Shown here: piece by piece, positions 14,101 through 26,335 of the stretch
How the letters are laid out: every line of letters starts with the position of its first letter
Numbering within the stretch: the stretch's first letter is position 1
NCBI GenBank assembly: GCA_920105625.2
Contig: OV050032.1
Span: 90,566,542 to 90,630,541 of the forward strand
Length of the DNA stretch: 64,000 nucleotides
Direction: 5' to 3'
Source of the DNA: Clusia tigrina
Taxonomy: Eukaryota; Arthropoda; Insecta; Diptera; Clusiidae
The notes under the pieces: model-generated
Databases searched by the model: none
The model's input: the letters and a program-made list of their open reading frames with translations, nothing else
What the model was told of the DNA's origin: nothing
Position numbers and translations under genes: made by a program

Positions 14101-17100
14101 AAAGCTATGCTACCCTTGAGTCCCAAATCAAACACTGAGAAAACTTCAAATGGCCCTAACTTCTATACGGTACGTCCTACACGTACGAAAGTTTGCAACA
14201 TACAAATGCTTGTAAGTTTTTACTGGAGCGTCACAAAACCTTGAAATTTTGTAACAATAAAGTACTCGAGCCTCTTGCCAATTCAATCTATCGCTCAAAG
14301 CTATGCTACCCTTGAGTCCCAAATCAAACACTGAGAAAACTTCAAATGGCCCTAACTTCTATACGGTACGTCCTACACCTATCAAAGTTTGCAAAATACA
14401 AATGCTTGTAAGTTTTTACTGGAGCGTCAGAAAACCTTGAAATTTTGTAACAATAAAGTACTCGAGCCTCTTGTCTATTTAAGCTATCGCTCAAAGCTAT
14501 GCTACCCTTGAGTCCCAAATCAAACATTGAGAAAACTTCAAATGGCCCTAACTTCTATACGGTACCTACACCTATCAAAGTTTGCAATATACAAATGCTT
14601 GTAAGTTTTTACTGGAGCGTCATAAAACCTTGAAATTTTGTAACAATAAAGTACTCGAGCCTCTTGCCAATCTAATCTATCGCTCAAAGCTATGCTACCC
14701 TTGAGTCCCAAATCAAACACTGATAAAACTTCAAATGGCCCTAACTTCTATACGGTACGTCCTACACCTATCAAAGTTTGCAACATACAAATGCTTGTAA
14801 CTTTTTACTGGAGCGTCAGAAAACCTTGAAATTTTGTAACAATAAAGTACTCGAGCCTCTTGCCAATCTAATTTATCGCTCAAAGCTATGCTACCCTTGA
14901 GTCCCAAATCAAACACTGATAAAACTTCAAATGGCCCTAACTTCTATACGGTACGTCCTACACCTATCAAAGTTTGCAATATACAAATGCTTGTAAGTTT
15001 TTACTGGAGCGTCATAAAACCTTGAAATTTTGCAACAATAAAGTACTCGAGCCTCTTGCCAATTAAAGCTATCGCTCAAAGCTATGCTACCCTTGAGTCC
15101 CAAATCAAACACTGAGAAAACTTCAAATGGCCCTAACTTCTATACGGTACCTACACCTATCAAAGTTTGCAATATACAAATGCTTGTAAGTTTTTACTGG
15201 AGCGTCATAAAACCTTGAAATTTTGTAACAATAAAGTACTCGAGCCTCTTGCCAATCTAATCTATCGCTCAAAGCTATGCTACCCTTGAGTCCCAAATCA
15301 AACACTGATAAAACTTCAAATGGCCCTAACTTCTATACGGTACGTCCTACACCTATCAAAGTTTGCAACATACAAATGCTTGTAACTTTTTACTGGAGCG
15401 TCAGAAAACCTTGAAATTTTGTAACAATAAAGTACTCGAGCCTCTTGCCAATCTAATTTATCGCTCAAAGCTATGCTACCCTTGAGTCCCAAATCAAACA
15501 CTGATAAAACTTCAAATGGCCCTAACTTCTATACGGTACGTCCTACACCTATCAAAGTTTGCAATATACAAATGCTTGTAAGTTTTTACTGGAGCGTCAT
15601 AAAACCTTGAAATTTTGTAACAATAAAGTACTCGAGCCTCTTGCCAATTAAAGCTATCGCTCAAAGCTATGCTACCCTTGAGTCCCAAATCAAACATTGA
15701 GAAAACTTCAAATGGCCCTAACTTCTATACGGTACGTCCTACACCTATCAAAGTTTGCAACATACAAATGCTTGTAACTTTTTACTGGAGCGTCATAAAA
15801 CCTTGAAATTTTGTAACAATAAATTACTCGAGCCTCTCGTCAATTAAAGCTATCGCTCAAAGCTATGCTACCCTTGAGTCCCAAATCAAACACTGCGAAA
15901 ACTTCAAATGGCCCTAACTTCTATACGGTACGTCCTACACCTATCAAAGTTTGCAACATACAAATGCTTGTAACTTTTTACTGGAGCGTCAGAAAAGCTT
16001 GAAATTTTGTAACAATAAAGTACTCGAGCCTCTTGCCAATTTAATCTATCGCTCAAAGCTATGCTACCCTTGAGTCCCAAATCAGACACTGATAAAACTT
16101 CAAATGGCCCTAACTTGTATACGGTACGTCCTACACCTATCATAGTTTGCAACGTACAAATGCTTGTAACTTTTTACTGGAGCGTCATAATACCTTGAAA
16201 TTTTGTAACAATAAAGTACTCGAGCCTCTTGCCAATCTAATTTATCGCTCAAAGCTATGCTACCCTTGAGTCCCAAATCAAACACTGAGAAAACTTCAAA
16301 TGGCCCTAACTTCTATACGGTACGTCCTACACGTACGAAAGTTTGCAACATACAAATGCTTGTAAGTTTTTACTGGAGCGTCACAAAACCTTGAAATTTT
16401 GTAACAATAAAGTACTCGAGCCTCTTGCCAATTCAATCTATCGCTCAAAGCTATGCTACCCTTGAGTCCTAAATCAAACACTGAGAAAACTTCAAATGGC
16501 CCTAACTTCTATACGGTACGTCCTACACCTATCAAAGTTTGCAACATACAAATGCTTGTAAGTTTTTACTGGAGCGTCAGAAAACCTTGAAATTTTGTAA
16601 CAATAAAGTACTCGAGCCTCTTGTCTATTTAAGCTATCGCTCAAAGCTATGCTACCCTTGAGTCCCAAATCAAACACTGAGAAAACTTCAAATGGCCCTA
16701 ACTTGTATACGGTACGTCCTACACCTATCAAAGTTTGCAACATACAAATGCTTGTAACTTTTTACTGGAGCGTCAGAAAACCTTGAAATTTTGTAACAAT
16801 AAAGTACTCGAGCCTCTTGCCAATTTAATCTATCGCTCAAAGCTATGCTACCCTTGAGTCCCAAATCAAACACTGATAAAACTTCAAATGGCCCTAACTT
16901 CTATACGGTACGTCCTACACCTATCAAAGTTTGCAATATACAAATGCTTGTAAGTTTTTACTGGAGCGTCATAAAACCTTGAAATTTGGTAACAATAAAG
17001 TACTCGAGCCTCTTGCCAATTAAAACTATCGCTCAAAGCTATGCTACCCTTGAGTCCCAAATCAAACACTGAGAAAACTTCAAATGGCCCTAACTTCTAT

Positions 17101-17353
17101 ACGGTACGTCCTACACCTATCAAAGTTTGCAATATACAAATGCTTGTAAGTTTTTACTGGAGCGTCATAAAACCTTGAAATTTTGTAACAATAAAGTACT
17201 CGAGCCTCTTGCCAATCTAATATATCGCTCAAAGCTATGCTACCCTTGAGTTCCAAATCAAACACTGATAAAACTTCAAATGGCCCTAACTTATATACGG
17301 TACGTCCTACACCTATCAAAGTTTGCAACATACAAATGCTTGTAACTTTTTAC
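11200..17353. repeat. Higher-order repeat, 19 monomers (3719 bp), second copy cut by gap
   Basis: Monomers recur at an offset of 3719 bp: 11208 and 14927 (TTTTGCAACAAT variant), 11404 and 15123 (both lack three bases, GGTACCTACACC), 12185 and 15904, 12381 and 16100 (CATAGTTTGCAACGTAC), 12577 and 16296 (CACGTACGAAAG), 13165 and 16884, 13361 and 17080. A shorter offset of about 3133 bp links 10032/10228 with 13165/13361, including the rare GGAAATTTTTTTACTAT block at about 10520 and 13652, so the HOR is nested. The first copy is about 11200-14918; the second begins at about 14919 and runs into the assembly gap. Confidence 0.85.
14538..15697. repeat. Tandem three-monomer sub-repeat (585 bp) inside the 3.7-kb HOR
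   Basis: A trio consisting of a 3-base-short monomer (GGTACCTACACC), a monomer with CAATCTAATTTATCGC, and a CCAATTAAAGC monomer occurs at 14538-15112 and again at 15123-15697. The spacing of 585 bp is three monomers minus three bases. The same trio is also present once near 11404-11978, so the local duplication is younger than the 3719-bp unit. Confidence 0.8.
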
Positions 17354-17553
17354 NNNNNNNNNNNNNNNNNNNNNNNNNNNNNNNNNNNNNNNNNNNNNNN
17401 NNNNNNNNNNNNNNNNNNNNNNNNNNNNNNNNNNNNNNNNNNNNNNNNNNNNNNNNNNNNNNNNNNNNNNNNNNNNNNNNNNNNNNNNNNNNNNNNNNNN
17501 NNNNNNNNNNNNNNNNNNNNNNNNNNNNNNNNNNNNNNNNNNNNNNNNNNNNN
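17354..17553. other. Assembly gap of 200 Ns
   Basis: There are exactly 200 undetermined bases. The round number suggests a placeholder of unknown true length. Satellite sequence lies on both sides but belongs to different HOR families, so an unknown amount of array, or anything inserted in it, may be missing. Confidence 0.98.
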
Positions 17554-20500
17554 TTTGTAACTTTTTACTGGAGCGTCATATAACCTTGAAATTTTGTAAC
17601 TATAAAGTACTCGAGCCTCTTGCCAATTTAAGCTATCGCTCAAAGCTATGCTACTCTTGATTCCCAAATCAAACACTGAGAAAACTTCAAATGGCCCTAA
17701 CTTGTATATGGTACGTCCTACACCTATCAAAGTTTGCAACATACAAATGCTTGTAACTTTTTACTGGAGCGTCATAAAACCTTGAAATTTTGTTACAATA
17801 AAGTACTCGAGCCTCTTGCCAATTTAATCTATCGCTCAAAGCTATGCTACCCTTGAGTCCCAAATCAAACACTGAGAAAACTTCAAATGGCCCTAACTTC
17901 TATACGGTACGTCCTACACCTATCAAAGTTTGCAACATACAAATGCTTGTAAGTTTTTACTGGAGCGTCAGAAAACCTTGAAATTTTGTAACAATAAAGT
18001 ACTCGAGCCTCTTGCCAATCTAATCTATCGCTCAAAGCTATGCTACCCTTGAGTCCCCAAATCAAACACTGAGAAAACTTCAAATGGCCCTAACTTCTAT
18101 ACGGTACGTCCTACACCTATCAAAGTTTGCAACATACAAATGCTTGTAAGTTTTTACTGGAGCGTCATAAAACCTTGAAATTTTGTAACAATAAATTACT
18201 CGAGCCTCTTGCCAATCTAATCTATCGCTCAAAGCTATGCTACCCTTAAGTCCTAAATCAAACACTGATAAAACTTCAAATGGCCCTTACTTGTATACGG
18301 TACGTCCTACACCTATCAAAGTTTGCAACATACAAATGCTTGTAAGTTTTTACTGGAGCGTCATAAAACCTTGAAATTTTGTAACTATAAATTACTCGAG
18401 TCTCTTGTCTATATAAGCTATCGCTCAAAGCTATGCTACCCTTGAGTCCCAAATCAAACACTGATAAAACTTCAAATGGCCCTAGCTTCTATACGGTACG
18501 TCCTACACCTATCAAAGTTTGCAACATACAAATGCTTGTAACTTTTTACTGGAGCGTCATAAAACTTTGAAATTTTGTAACAATAAAGTACTCGAGCCTC
18601 TTGCCAATCTAATCTATCGCTCAAAGCTATGCTACCCTTGAGTCCCAAATCAAACACTGATAAAACTTCAAATGGCCCTAACTTCTATACGGTACGTCCT
18701 ACACGTATGAAAGTTTGCAACATACAAATGCTTGTAAGTTTTTTACTGGAGCGTCATAAAACCTTGAAATTTTGTAACAATAAAGTACTCGAGCCTCTTG
18801 TCTATTTAAGCTATCGCTCAAAGCTATGCTACCCTTGAGTCCCCAAATCAAACACTGAGAAAACTTCAAATGGCCCTAACTTCTATACGGTAAGTCCTAC
18901 ACCTATCAAAATTTGCAACATACAAATGCTTGTAACTTTTTACTGGAGCGTCATAAAATCTTGAAATTTTGTAACAATAAATTACTCGAGCCTCTTGTCA
19001 ATCTAATCTATTGCTCAAAGCTATGCTACCCTTGAGTCCCAAATCAAACACTGAGAAAATTTCAAATGGCCCTAACTTCTATACGGTACGTCCTACACCT
19101 ATCAAAGTTTGCAACATACAAATGCTTGTAACTTTTTACTGGAGCGTCATAAAACCTTGAAATTTTGTAACAATAAATTACTCGAGCCTCTTGTCTATTT
19201 AAGCTATCGCTCAAAGCTATGCTACCCTTGAGTCCCAAATCAAACACTGAGAAAACTTCAAATGGCCCTAACTTCTATACGGTACGTCCTACACCTATCA
19301 AAGTTTGCAACATACAAATGCTTGTAAGTTTTTACTGGAGAGTCAGAAAACCTTGAAATTTTGTAACAATAAAGTACTCGAGCCTCTTGTCTATTTAAGC
19401 TATCGCTCAAAGCTATGCTACCCTTGAGTCCCAAATCAAACACTGAGAAAACTTCAAATGGCCCTAACTTCTATACGGTACGTCCTACACCTATCAAAGT
19501 TTGCAACATACAAATGCTTGTAAGTTTTTACTGGAGCGTCAGAAAACCTTGACATTTTGTAACAATAAAGTACTCGAGCCTCTTGTCTATTTAAGTTATC
19601 GCTCAAAGCTATGCTACCCTTGAGTCCCAAATCAAACACTGAGAAAACTTCAAATGGCCCTAACTTCTATACAGTACGTCCTACACCTATCAAAGTTTGC
19701 AACATACAAATGCTTGTAAGTTTTTACTGGAGAGTCAGAAAACCTTGAAATTTTGTAACAATAAAGTACTCGAGCCTCTTGTCTATTTAAGCTATCGCTC
19801 AAAGCTATGCTACCCTTGAGTCCCAAATCAAACACTGAGAAAACTTCAAATGGCCCTGACTTCTATACGGTACGTCCTACACCTATCAAAGTTTGCAACA
19901 TACAAATGCTTGTAAGTTTTTACTGGAGCGTCATAAAACCTTGAAATTTTGTAACAATAAAGTACTCGAGCCTCTTGTCTATTTAAGCTATCGCTCAAAG
20001 CTATGCTACCCTTGAGTCCCAAATCAAACACTGAGAAAACTTCAAATGGCCCTAACTTCTATACGGTACGTCCTACACCTATCAAAGTTTGCAACATACA
20101 AATGCTTGTAAGTTTTTACTGGAGCGTCAGAAAACCTTGAAATTTTGTAACAATAAAGTACTCGAGCCTCTTGCCAATCTAATCTATCGCTCAAAGCTAT
20201 GCTACCCTTGAGTCCCAAATCAAACACTGAGAAAACTTCAAATGGCCCTAACTTCTATACGGTACGTCCTACACCTATCAAAGTTTGCAACATACAAATG
20301 CTTGTAAGTTTTTACTGGAGCGTCATAAAACCTTGAAATTTTGTAACAATAAATTACTCGAGCCTCTTGCCAATCTAATCTATCGCTCAAAGCTATGCTA
20401 CCCTTAAGTCCTAAATCAAACACTGATAAAACTTCAAATGGCCCTTACTTGTATACGGTACGTCCTACACCTATCAAAGTTTGCAACATACAAATGCTTG

Positions 20501-23500
20501 TAAGTTTTTACTGGAGCGTCATAAAACCTTGAAATTTTGTAACTATAAATTACTCGAGTCTCTTGTCTATATAAGCTATCGCTCAAAGCTATGCTACCCT
20601 TGAGTCCCAAATCAAACACTGATAAAACTTCAAATGGCCCTAGCTTCTATACGGTACGTCCTACACCTATCAAAGTTTGCAACATACAAATGCTTGTAAC
20701 TTTTTACTGGGGCGTCATAAAACTTTGAAATTTTGTAACAATAAAGTACTCGAGCCTCTTGCCAATCTAATCTATCGCTCAAAGCTATGCTACCCTTGAG
20801 TCCCAAATCAAACACTGATAAAACTTCAAATGGCCCTAACTTCTATACGGTACGTCCTACACGTATGAAAGTTTGCAACATACAAATGCTTGTAAGTTTT
20901 TACTGGAGCGTCATAAAACCTTGAAATTTTGTAACAATAAAGTACTCGAGCCTCTTGTCTATTTAAGCTATCGCTCAAAGCTATGCTACCCTTGAGTCCC
21001 AAATCAAACACTGAGAAAACTTCAAATGGCCCTAACTTCTATACGGTAAGTCCTACACCTATCAAAGTTTGCAACATACAAATGCTTGTAACTTTTTACT
21101 GGAGCGTCATAAAATCTTGAAATTTTGTAACAATAAATTACTCGAGCCTCTTGTCAATCTAATCTATTGCTCAAAGCTATGCTACCCTTGAGTCCCAAAT
21201 CAAACACTGAGAAAATTTCAAATGGCCCTAACTTCTATACGGTACGTCCTACACCTATCAAAGTTTGCAACATACAAATGCTTGTAACTTTTTACTGGAG
21301 CGTCATAAAACCTTGAAATTTTGTAACAATAAATTACTCGAGCCTCTTGTCTATTTAAGCTATCGCTCAAAGCTATGCTACCCTTGAGTCCCAAATCAAA
21401 CACTGAGAAAACTTCAAATGGCCCTAACTTCTATACGGTACGTCCTACACCTATCAAAGTTTGCAACATACAAATGCTTGTAAGTTTTTACTGGAGAGTC
21501 AGAAAACCTTGAAATTTTGTAACAATAAAGTACTCGAGCCTCTTGTCTATTTAAGCTATCGCTCAAAGCTATGCTACCCTTGAGTCCCAAATCAAACACT
21601 GAGAAAACTTCAAATGGCCCTAACTTCTATACGGTACGTCCTACACCTATCAAAGTTTGCAACATACAAATGCTTGTAAGTTTTTACTGGAGCGTCAGAA
21701 AACCTTGACATTTTGTAACAATAAAGTACTCGAGCCTCTTGTCTATTTAAGTTATCGCTCAAAGGTATGCTACCCTTGAGTCCCAAATCAAACACTGAGA
21801 AAACTTCAAATGGCCCTAACTTCTATACAGTACGTCCTACACCTATCAAAGTTTGCAACATACAAATGCTTGTAAGTTTTTACTGGAGAGTCAGAAAACC
21901 TTGAAATTTTGTAACAATAAAGTACTCGAGCCTCTTGTCTATTTAAGCTATCGCTCAAAGCTATGCTACCCTTGAGTCCCAAATCAAACACTGAGAAAAC
22001 TTCAAATGGCCCTAACTTCTATACGGTACGTCCTACACCTATCAAAGTTTGCAACATACAAATGCTTGTAAGTTTTTACTGGAGCGTCATAAAACCTTGA
22101 AATTTTGTAACTATAAATTACTCGAGTCTCTTGTCTATATAAGCTATCGCTCAAAGCTATGCTACCCTTGAGTCCCAAATCAAACACTGATAAAACTTCA
22201 AATGGCCCTAGCTTCTATACGGTACGTCCTACACCTATCAAAGTTTGCAACATACAAATGCTTGTAACTTTTTACTGGAGCGTCATAAAACTTTGAAATT
22301 TTGTAACAATAAAGTACTCGAGCCTCTTGCCAATCTAATCTATCGCTCAAAGCTATGCTACCCTTGAGTCCCAAATCAAACACTGATAAAACTTCAAATG
22401 GCCCTAACTTCTATACGGTACGTCCTACACCTATCAAAGTTTGCAACATACAAATGCTTGTAACTTTTTACTGGAGCGTCATAAAATCTTGAAATTTTGT
22501 AACAATAAATTACTCGAGCCTCTTGTCAATCTAATCTATCGCTCAAAGCTATGCTACCCTTGAGTCCCAAATCAAACACTGAGAAAACTTCAAATGGCCC
22601 TAACTTCTATACGGTACGTCCTACACCTATCAAAGTTTGCAACATACAAATGCTTGTAACTTTTTACTGGAGCGTCATAAAACCTTGAAATTTTGTAACA
22701 ATAAATTACTCGAGCCTCTTGTCTATTTAAGCTATCGCTCAAAGCTATGCTACCCTTGAGTCCCAAATCAAACACTGAGAAAACTTCAAATGGCCCTAAC
22801 TTCTATACGGTACGTCCTACACCTATCAAAGTTTGCAACATACAAATGCTTGTAAGTTTTTACTGGAGCGTCAGAAAACCTTGAAATTTTGTAACAATAA
22901 AGTACTCGAGCCTCTTGTCTATTTAAGCTATCGCTCAAAGCTATGCTACCCTTGAGACCCAAATCAAACACTGAGAAAACTTCAAATGGCCCTAACTTCT
23001 ATACGGTACGTCCTACACCTATCAAAGTTTGCAACATACAAATGTTTGTAACTTTTTACTGGAGCGTCATATAACCTTGAAATTTTGTAACTATAAAGTA
23101 CTCGAGCCTCTTGCCAATTTAAGCTATCGCTCAAAGCTATGCTACTCTTGATTCCCAAATCAAACACTGAGAAAACTTCAAATGGCCCTAACTTGTATAT
23201 GGTACGTCCTACACCTATCAAAGTTTGCAACATACAAATGCTTGTAACTTTTTACTGGAGCGTCATAAAACCTTGAAATTTTGTTACAATAAAGTACTCG
23301 AGCCTCTTGCCAATTTAATCTATCGCTCAAAGCTATGCTACTCTTGAGTCCCAAATCAAACACTGAGAAAACTTCAAATGGCCCTAACTTCTATACGGTA
23401 CGTCCTACACCTATCAAAGTTTGCAACATACAAATGCTTGTAAGTTTTTACTGGAGCGTCATAAAACCTTGAAATTTTGTAACAATAAAGTACTCGAGCC

Positions 23501-26304
23501 TCTTGCCAATCTAATCTATCGCTCAAAGCTATGCTACCCTTGAGTCCCAAATCAAACACTGAGAAAACTTCAAATGGCCCTAACTTCTATACGGTACGTC
23601 CTACACCTATCAAAGTTTGCAACATACAAATGCTTGTAAGTTTTTACTGGAGCGTCATAAAACCTTGAAATTTTGTAACAATAAATTACTCGAGCCTCTT
23701 GCCAATCTAATCTATCGCTCAAAGCTATGCTACCCTTAAGTCCTAAATCAAACACTGATAAAACTTCAAATGGCCCTTACTTGTATACGGTACGTCCTAC
23801 ACCTATCAAAGTTTGCAACATACAAATGCTTGTAAGTTTTTACTGGAGCGTCATAAAACCTTGAAATTTTGTAACTATAAATTACTCGAGTCTCTTGTCT
23901 ATATAAGCTATCGCTCAAAGCTATGCTACCCTTGAGTCCCAAATCAAACACTGATAAAACTTCAAATGGCCCTAGCTTATATACGGTACGTCCTACACCT
24001 ATCAAAGTTTGCAACATACAAATGCTTGTAACTTTTTACTGGAGCGTCATAAAACTTTGAAATTTTGTAACAATAAAGTACTCGAGCCTCTTGCCAATCT
24101 AATCTATCGCTCAAAGCTATGCTACCCTTGAGTCCCAAATCAAACACTGATAAAACTTCAAATGGCCCTAACTTCTATACGGTACGTCCTACACGTATGA
24201 AAGTTTGCAACATACAAATGCTTGTAAGTTTTTACTGGAGCGTCATAAAACCTTGAAATTTTGTAACAATAAAGTACTCGAGCCTCTTGTCTATTTAAGC
24301 TATCGCTCAAAGCTATGCTACCCTTGAGTCCCAAATCAAACACTGAGAAAACTTCAAATGGCCCTAACTTCTATACGGTAAGTCCTACACCTATCAAAGT
24401 TTGCAACATACAAATGCTTGTAACTTTTTACTGGAGCGTCATAAAATCTTGAAATTTTGTAACAATAAATTACTCGAGCCTCTTGTCAATCTAATCTATT
24501 GCTCAAAGCTATGCTACCCTTGAGTCCCAAATCAAACACTGAGAAAATTTCAAATGGCCCTAACTTCTATACGGTACGTCCTACACCTATCAAAGTTTGC
24601 AACATACAAATGCTTGTAACTTTTTACTGGAGCGTCATAAAACCTTGAAATTTTGTAACAATAAATTACTCGAGCCTCTTGTCTATTTAAGCTATCGCTC
24701 AAAGCTATGCTACCCTTGAGTCCCAAATCAAACACTGAGAAAACTTCAAATGGCCCTAACTTCTATACGGTACGTCCTACACCTATCAAAGTTTGCAACA
24801 TACAAATGCTTGTAAGTTTTTACTGGAGAGTCAGAAAACCTTGAAATTTTGTAACAATAAAGTACTCGAGCCTCTTGTCTATTTAAGCTATCGCTCAAAG
24901 CTATGCTACCCTTGAGTCCCAAATCAAACACTGAGAAAACTTCAAATGGCCCTAACTTCTATACGGTACGTCCTACACCTATCAAAGTTTGCAACATACA
25001 AATGCTTGTAAGTTTTTACTGGAGCGTCAGAAAACCTTGACATTTTGTAACAATAAAGTACTCGAGCCTCTTGTCTATTTAAGTTATCGCTCAAAGCTAT
25101 GCTACCCTTGAGTCCCAAATCAAACACTGAGAAAACTTCAAATGGCCCTAACTTCTATACAGTACGTCCTACACCTATCAAAGTTTGCAACATACAAATG
25201 CTTGTAAGTTTTTACTGGAGAGTCAGAAAACCTTGAAATTTTGTAACAATAAAGTACTCGAGCCTCTTGTCTATTTAAGCTATCGCTCAAAGCTATGCTA
25301 CCCTTGAGTCCCAAATCAAACACTGAGAAAACTTCAAATGGCCCTAACTTCTATACGGTACGTCCTACACCTATCAAAGTTTGCAACATACAAATGCTTG
25401 TAAGTTTTTACTGGAGCGTCAGAAAACCTTGAAATTTTGTAACAATAAAGTACTCGAGCCTCTTGTCTATTTAAGCTATCGCTCAAAGCTATGCTACCCT
25501 TGAGAACCAAATCAAACACTGAGAAAACTTTAAATGGCCCTAACTTCTATACGGTACGTCCTACACCTATCAAAGTTTGCAACATACAAATGTTTGTAAC
25601 TTTTTACTGGAGCGTCATAAAACCTTGAAATTTTGTAACAATAAAGTACTCGAGCCTCTTGCCAATCTAATCTATCGCTCAAAGCTATGCTACCCTTGAG
25701 TCCCAAATCAAACACTGAGAAAGCTTCAAATGGCCCTAACTTCTATACGGTACGTCCTACACCTATCAAAGTTTGCAACGTACAGATGCTTGTAAGATTT
25801 TACTGGAGCGTCATAAAACCTTGAAATTTTGTAACAATAAATTACTCGAGCCTCTTGCCAATCTAATCTATCGCTCAAAGCTATGCTACCCTTGAGTCCT
25901 AAATCAAACACTGATAAAACTTCAAATGGCCCTTACTTGTATACGGTACGTCCTACACCTATCAAAGTTTGCAACATACAAATGCTTGTAAGTTTTTACT
26001 GGAGCGTCATAAAACCTTGAAATTTTGTAACTATAAATTACTCGAGTCTCTTGTCTATATAAGCTATCGCTCAAAGCTATGCTACCCTTGAGTCCCAAAT
26101 CAATCACTGATAAAACTTCAAATGGCCCTAGCTTCTATACGGTACGTCCTACACCTATCAAAGTTTGCAACATACAAATGCTTGTAACTTTTTACTGGAG
26201 CGTCATAAAACTTTGAAATTTTGTAACAATAAAGTACTCGAGCCTCTTGCCAATCTAATCTATCGCTCAAAGCTATGCTACCCTTGAGTCCCAAATCAAA
26301 CACT

Positions 26305-26335
26305 GATAAAACTTCAAATGGAAGTTTGCAACATA
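26305..26335. repeat. Short monomer with 35-bp deletion
   Basis: CAAATGG is joined directly to AAGTTTGCAAC, so the CCCTAACTTC to CACGTATGA block (35 bp) is missing. The distance between flanking marker monomers at 26118 and 26671 is 553 rather than 588 bp. Confidence 0.9.

Larger units (their letters stand above)
1..17353. repeat. Satellite array 1, about 196-bp tandem monomers
   Basis: The stretch is a head-to-tail array of about 88 monomers with a 196-bp period and no gene. Every monomer keeps a constant core (CTATACGGTACGTCC, CCTATCAAAGTTTGCAA, CAAATGCTTGTAA, TTTTTACTGGAGCGTCA) and nearly all keep AGTACTCGAG or TTACTCGAG with an XhoI site. Variation is concentrated at a few places: AATAAAG/T before TACTCGAG, the CCAATTTAATC / CCAATTAAAGC / TCTATTTAAGC / TCAATCTAATC segment, CATAAAA versus CAGAAAA or CACAAAA after GGAGCGT, and GAGAAAAC versus GATAAAAC. 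The period is not a multiple of three, so no reading frame runs through the array. By family knowledge this is centromeric or pericentromeric-type satellite DNA; the chromosomal position is inference. Confidence 0.97.

Noticed and set aside
1..17353. A CRISPR-like array
   Set aside because: The 196-bp units are contiguous, nearly identical monomers with no unique spacers, and a eukaryotic retrotransposon is embedded in the array.
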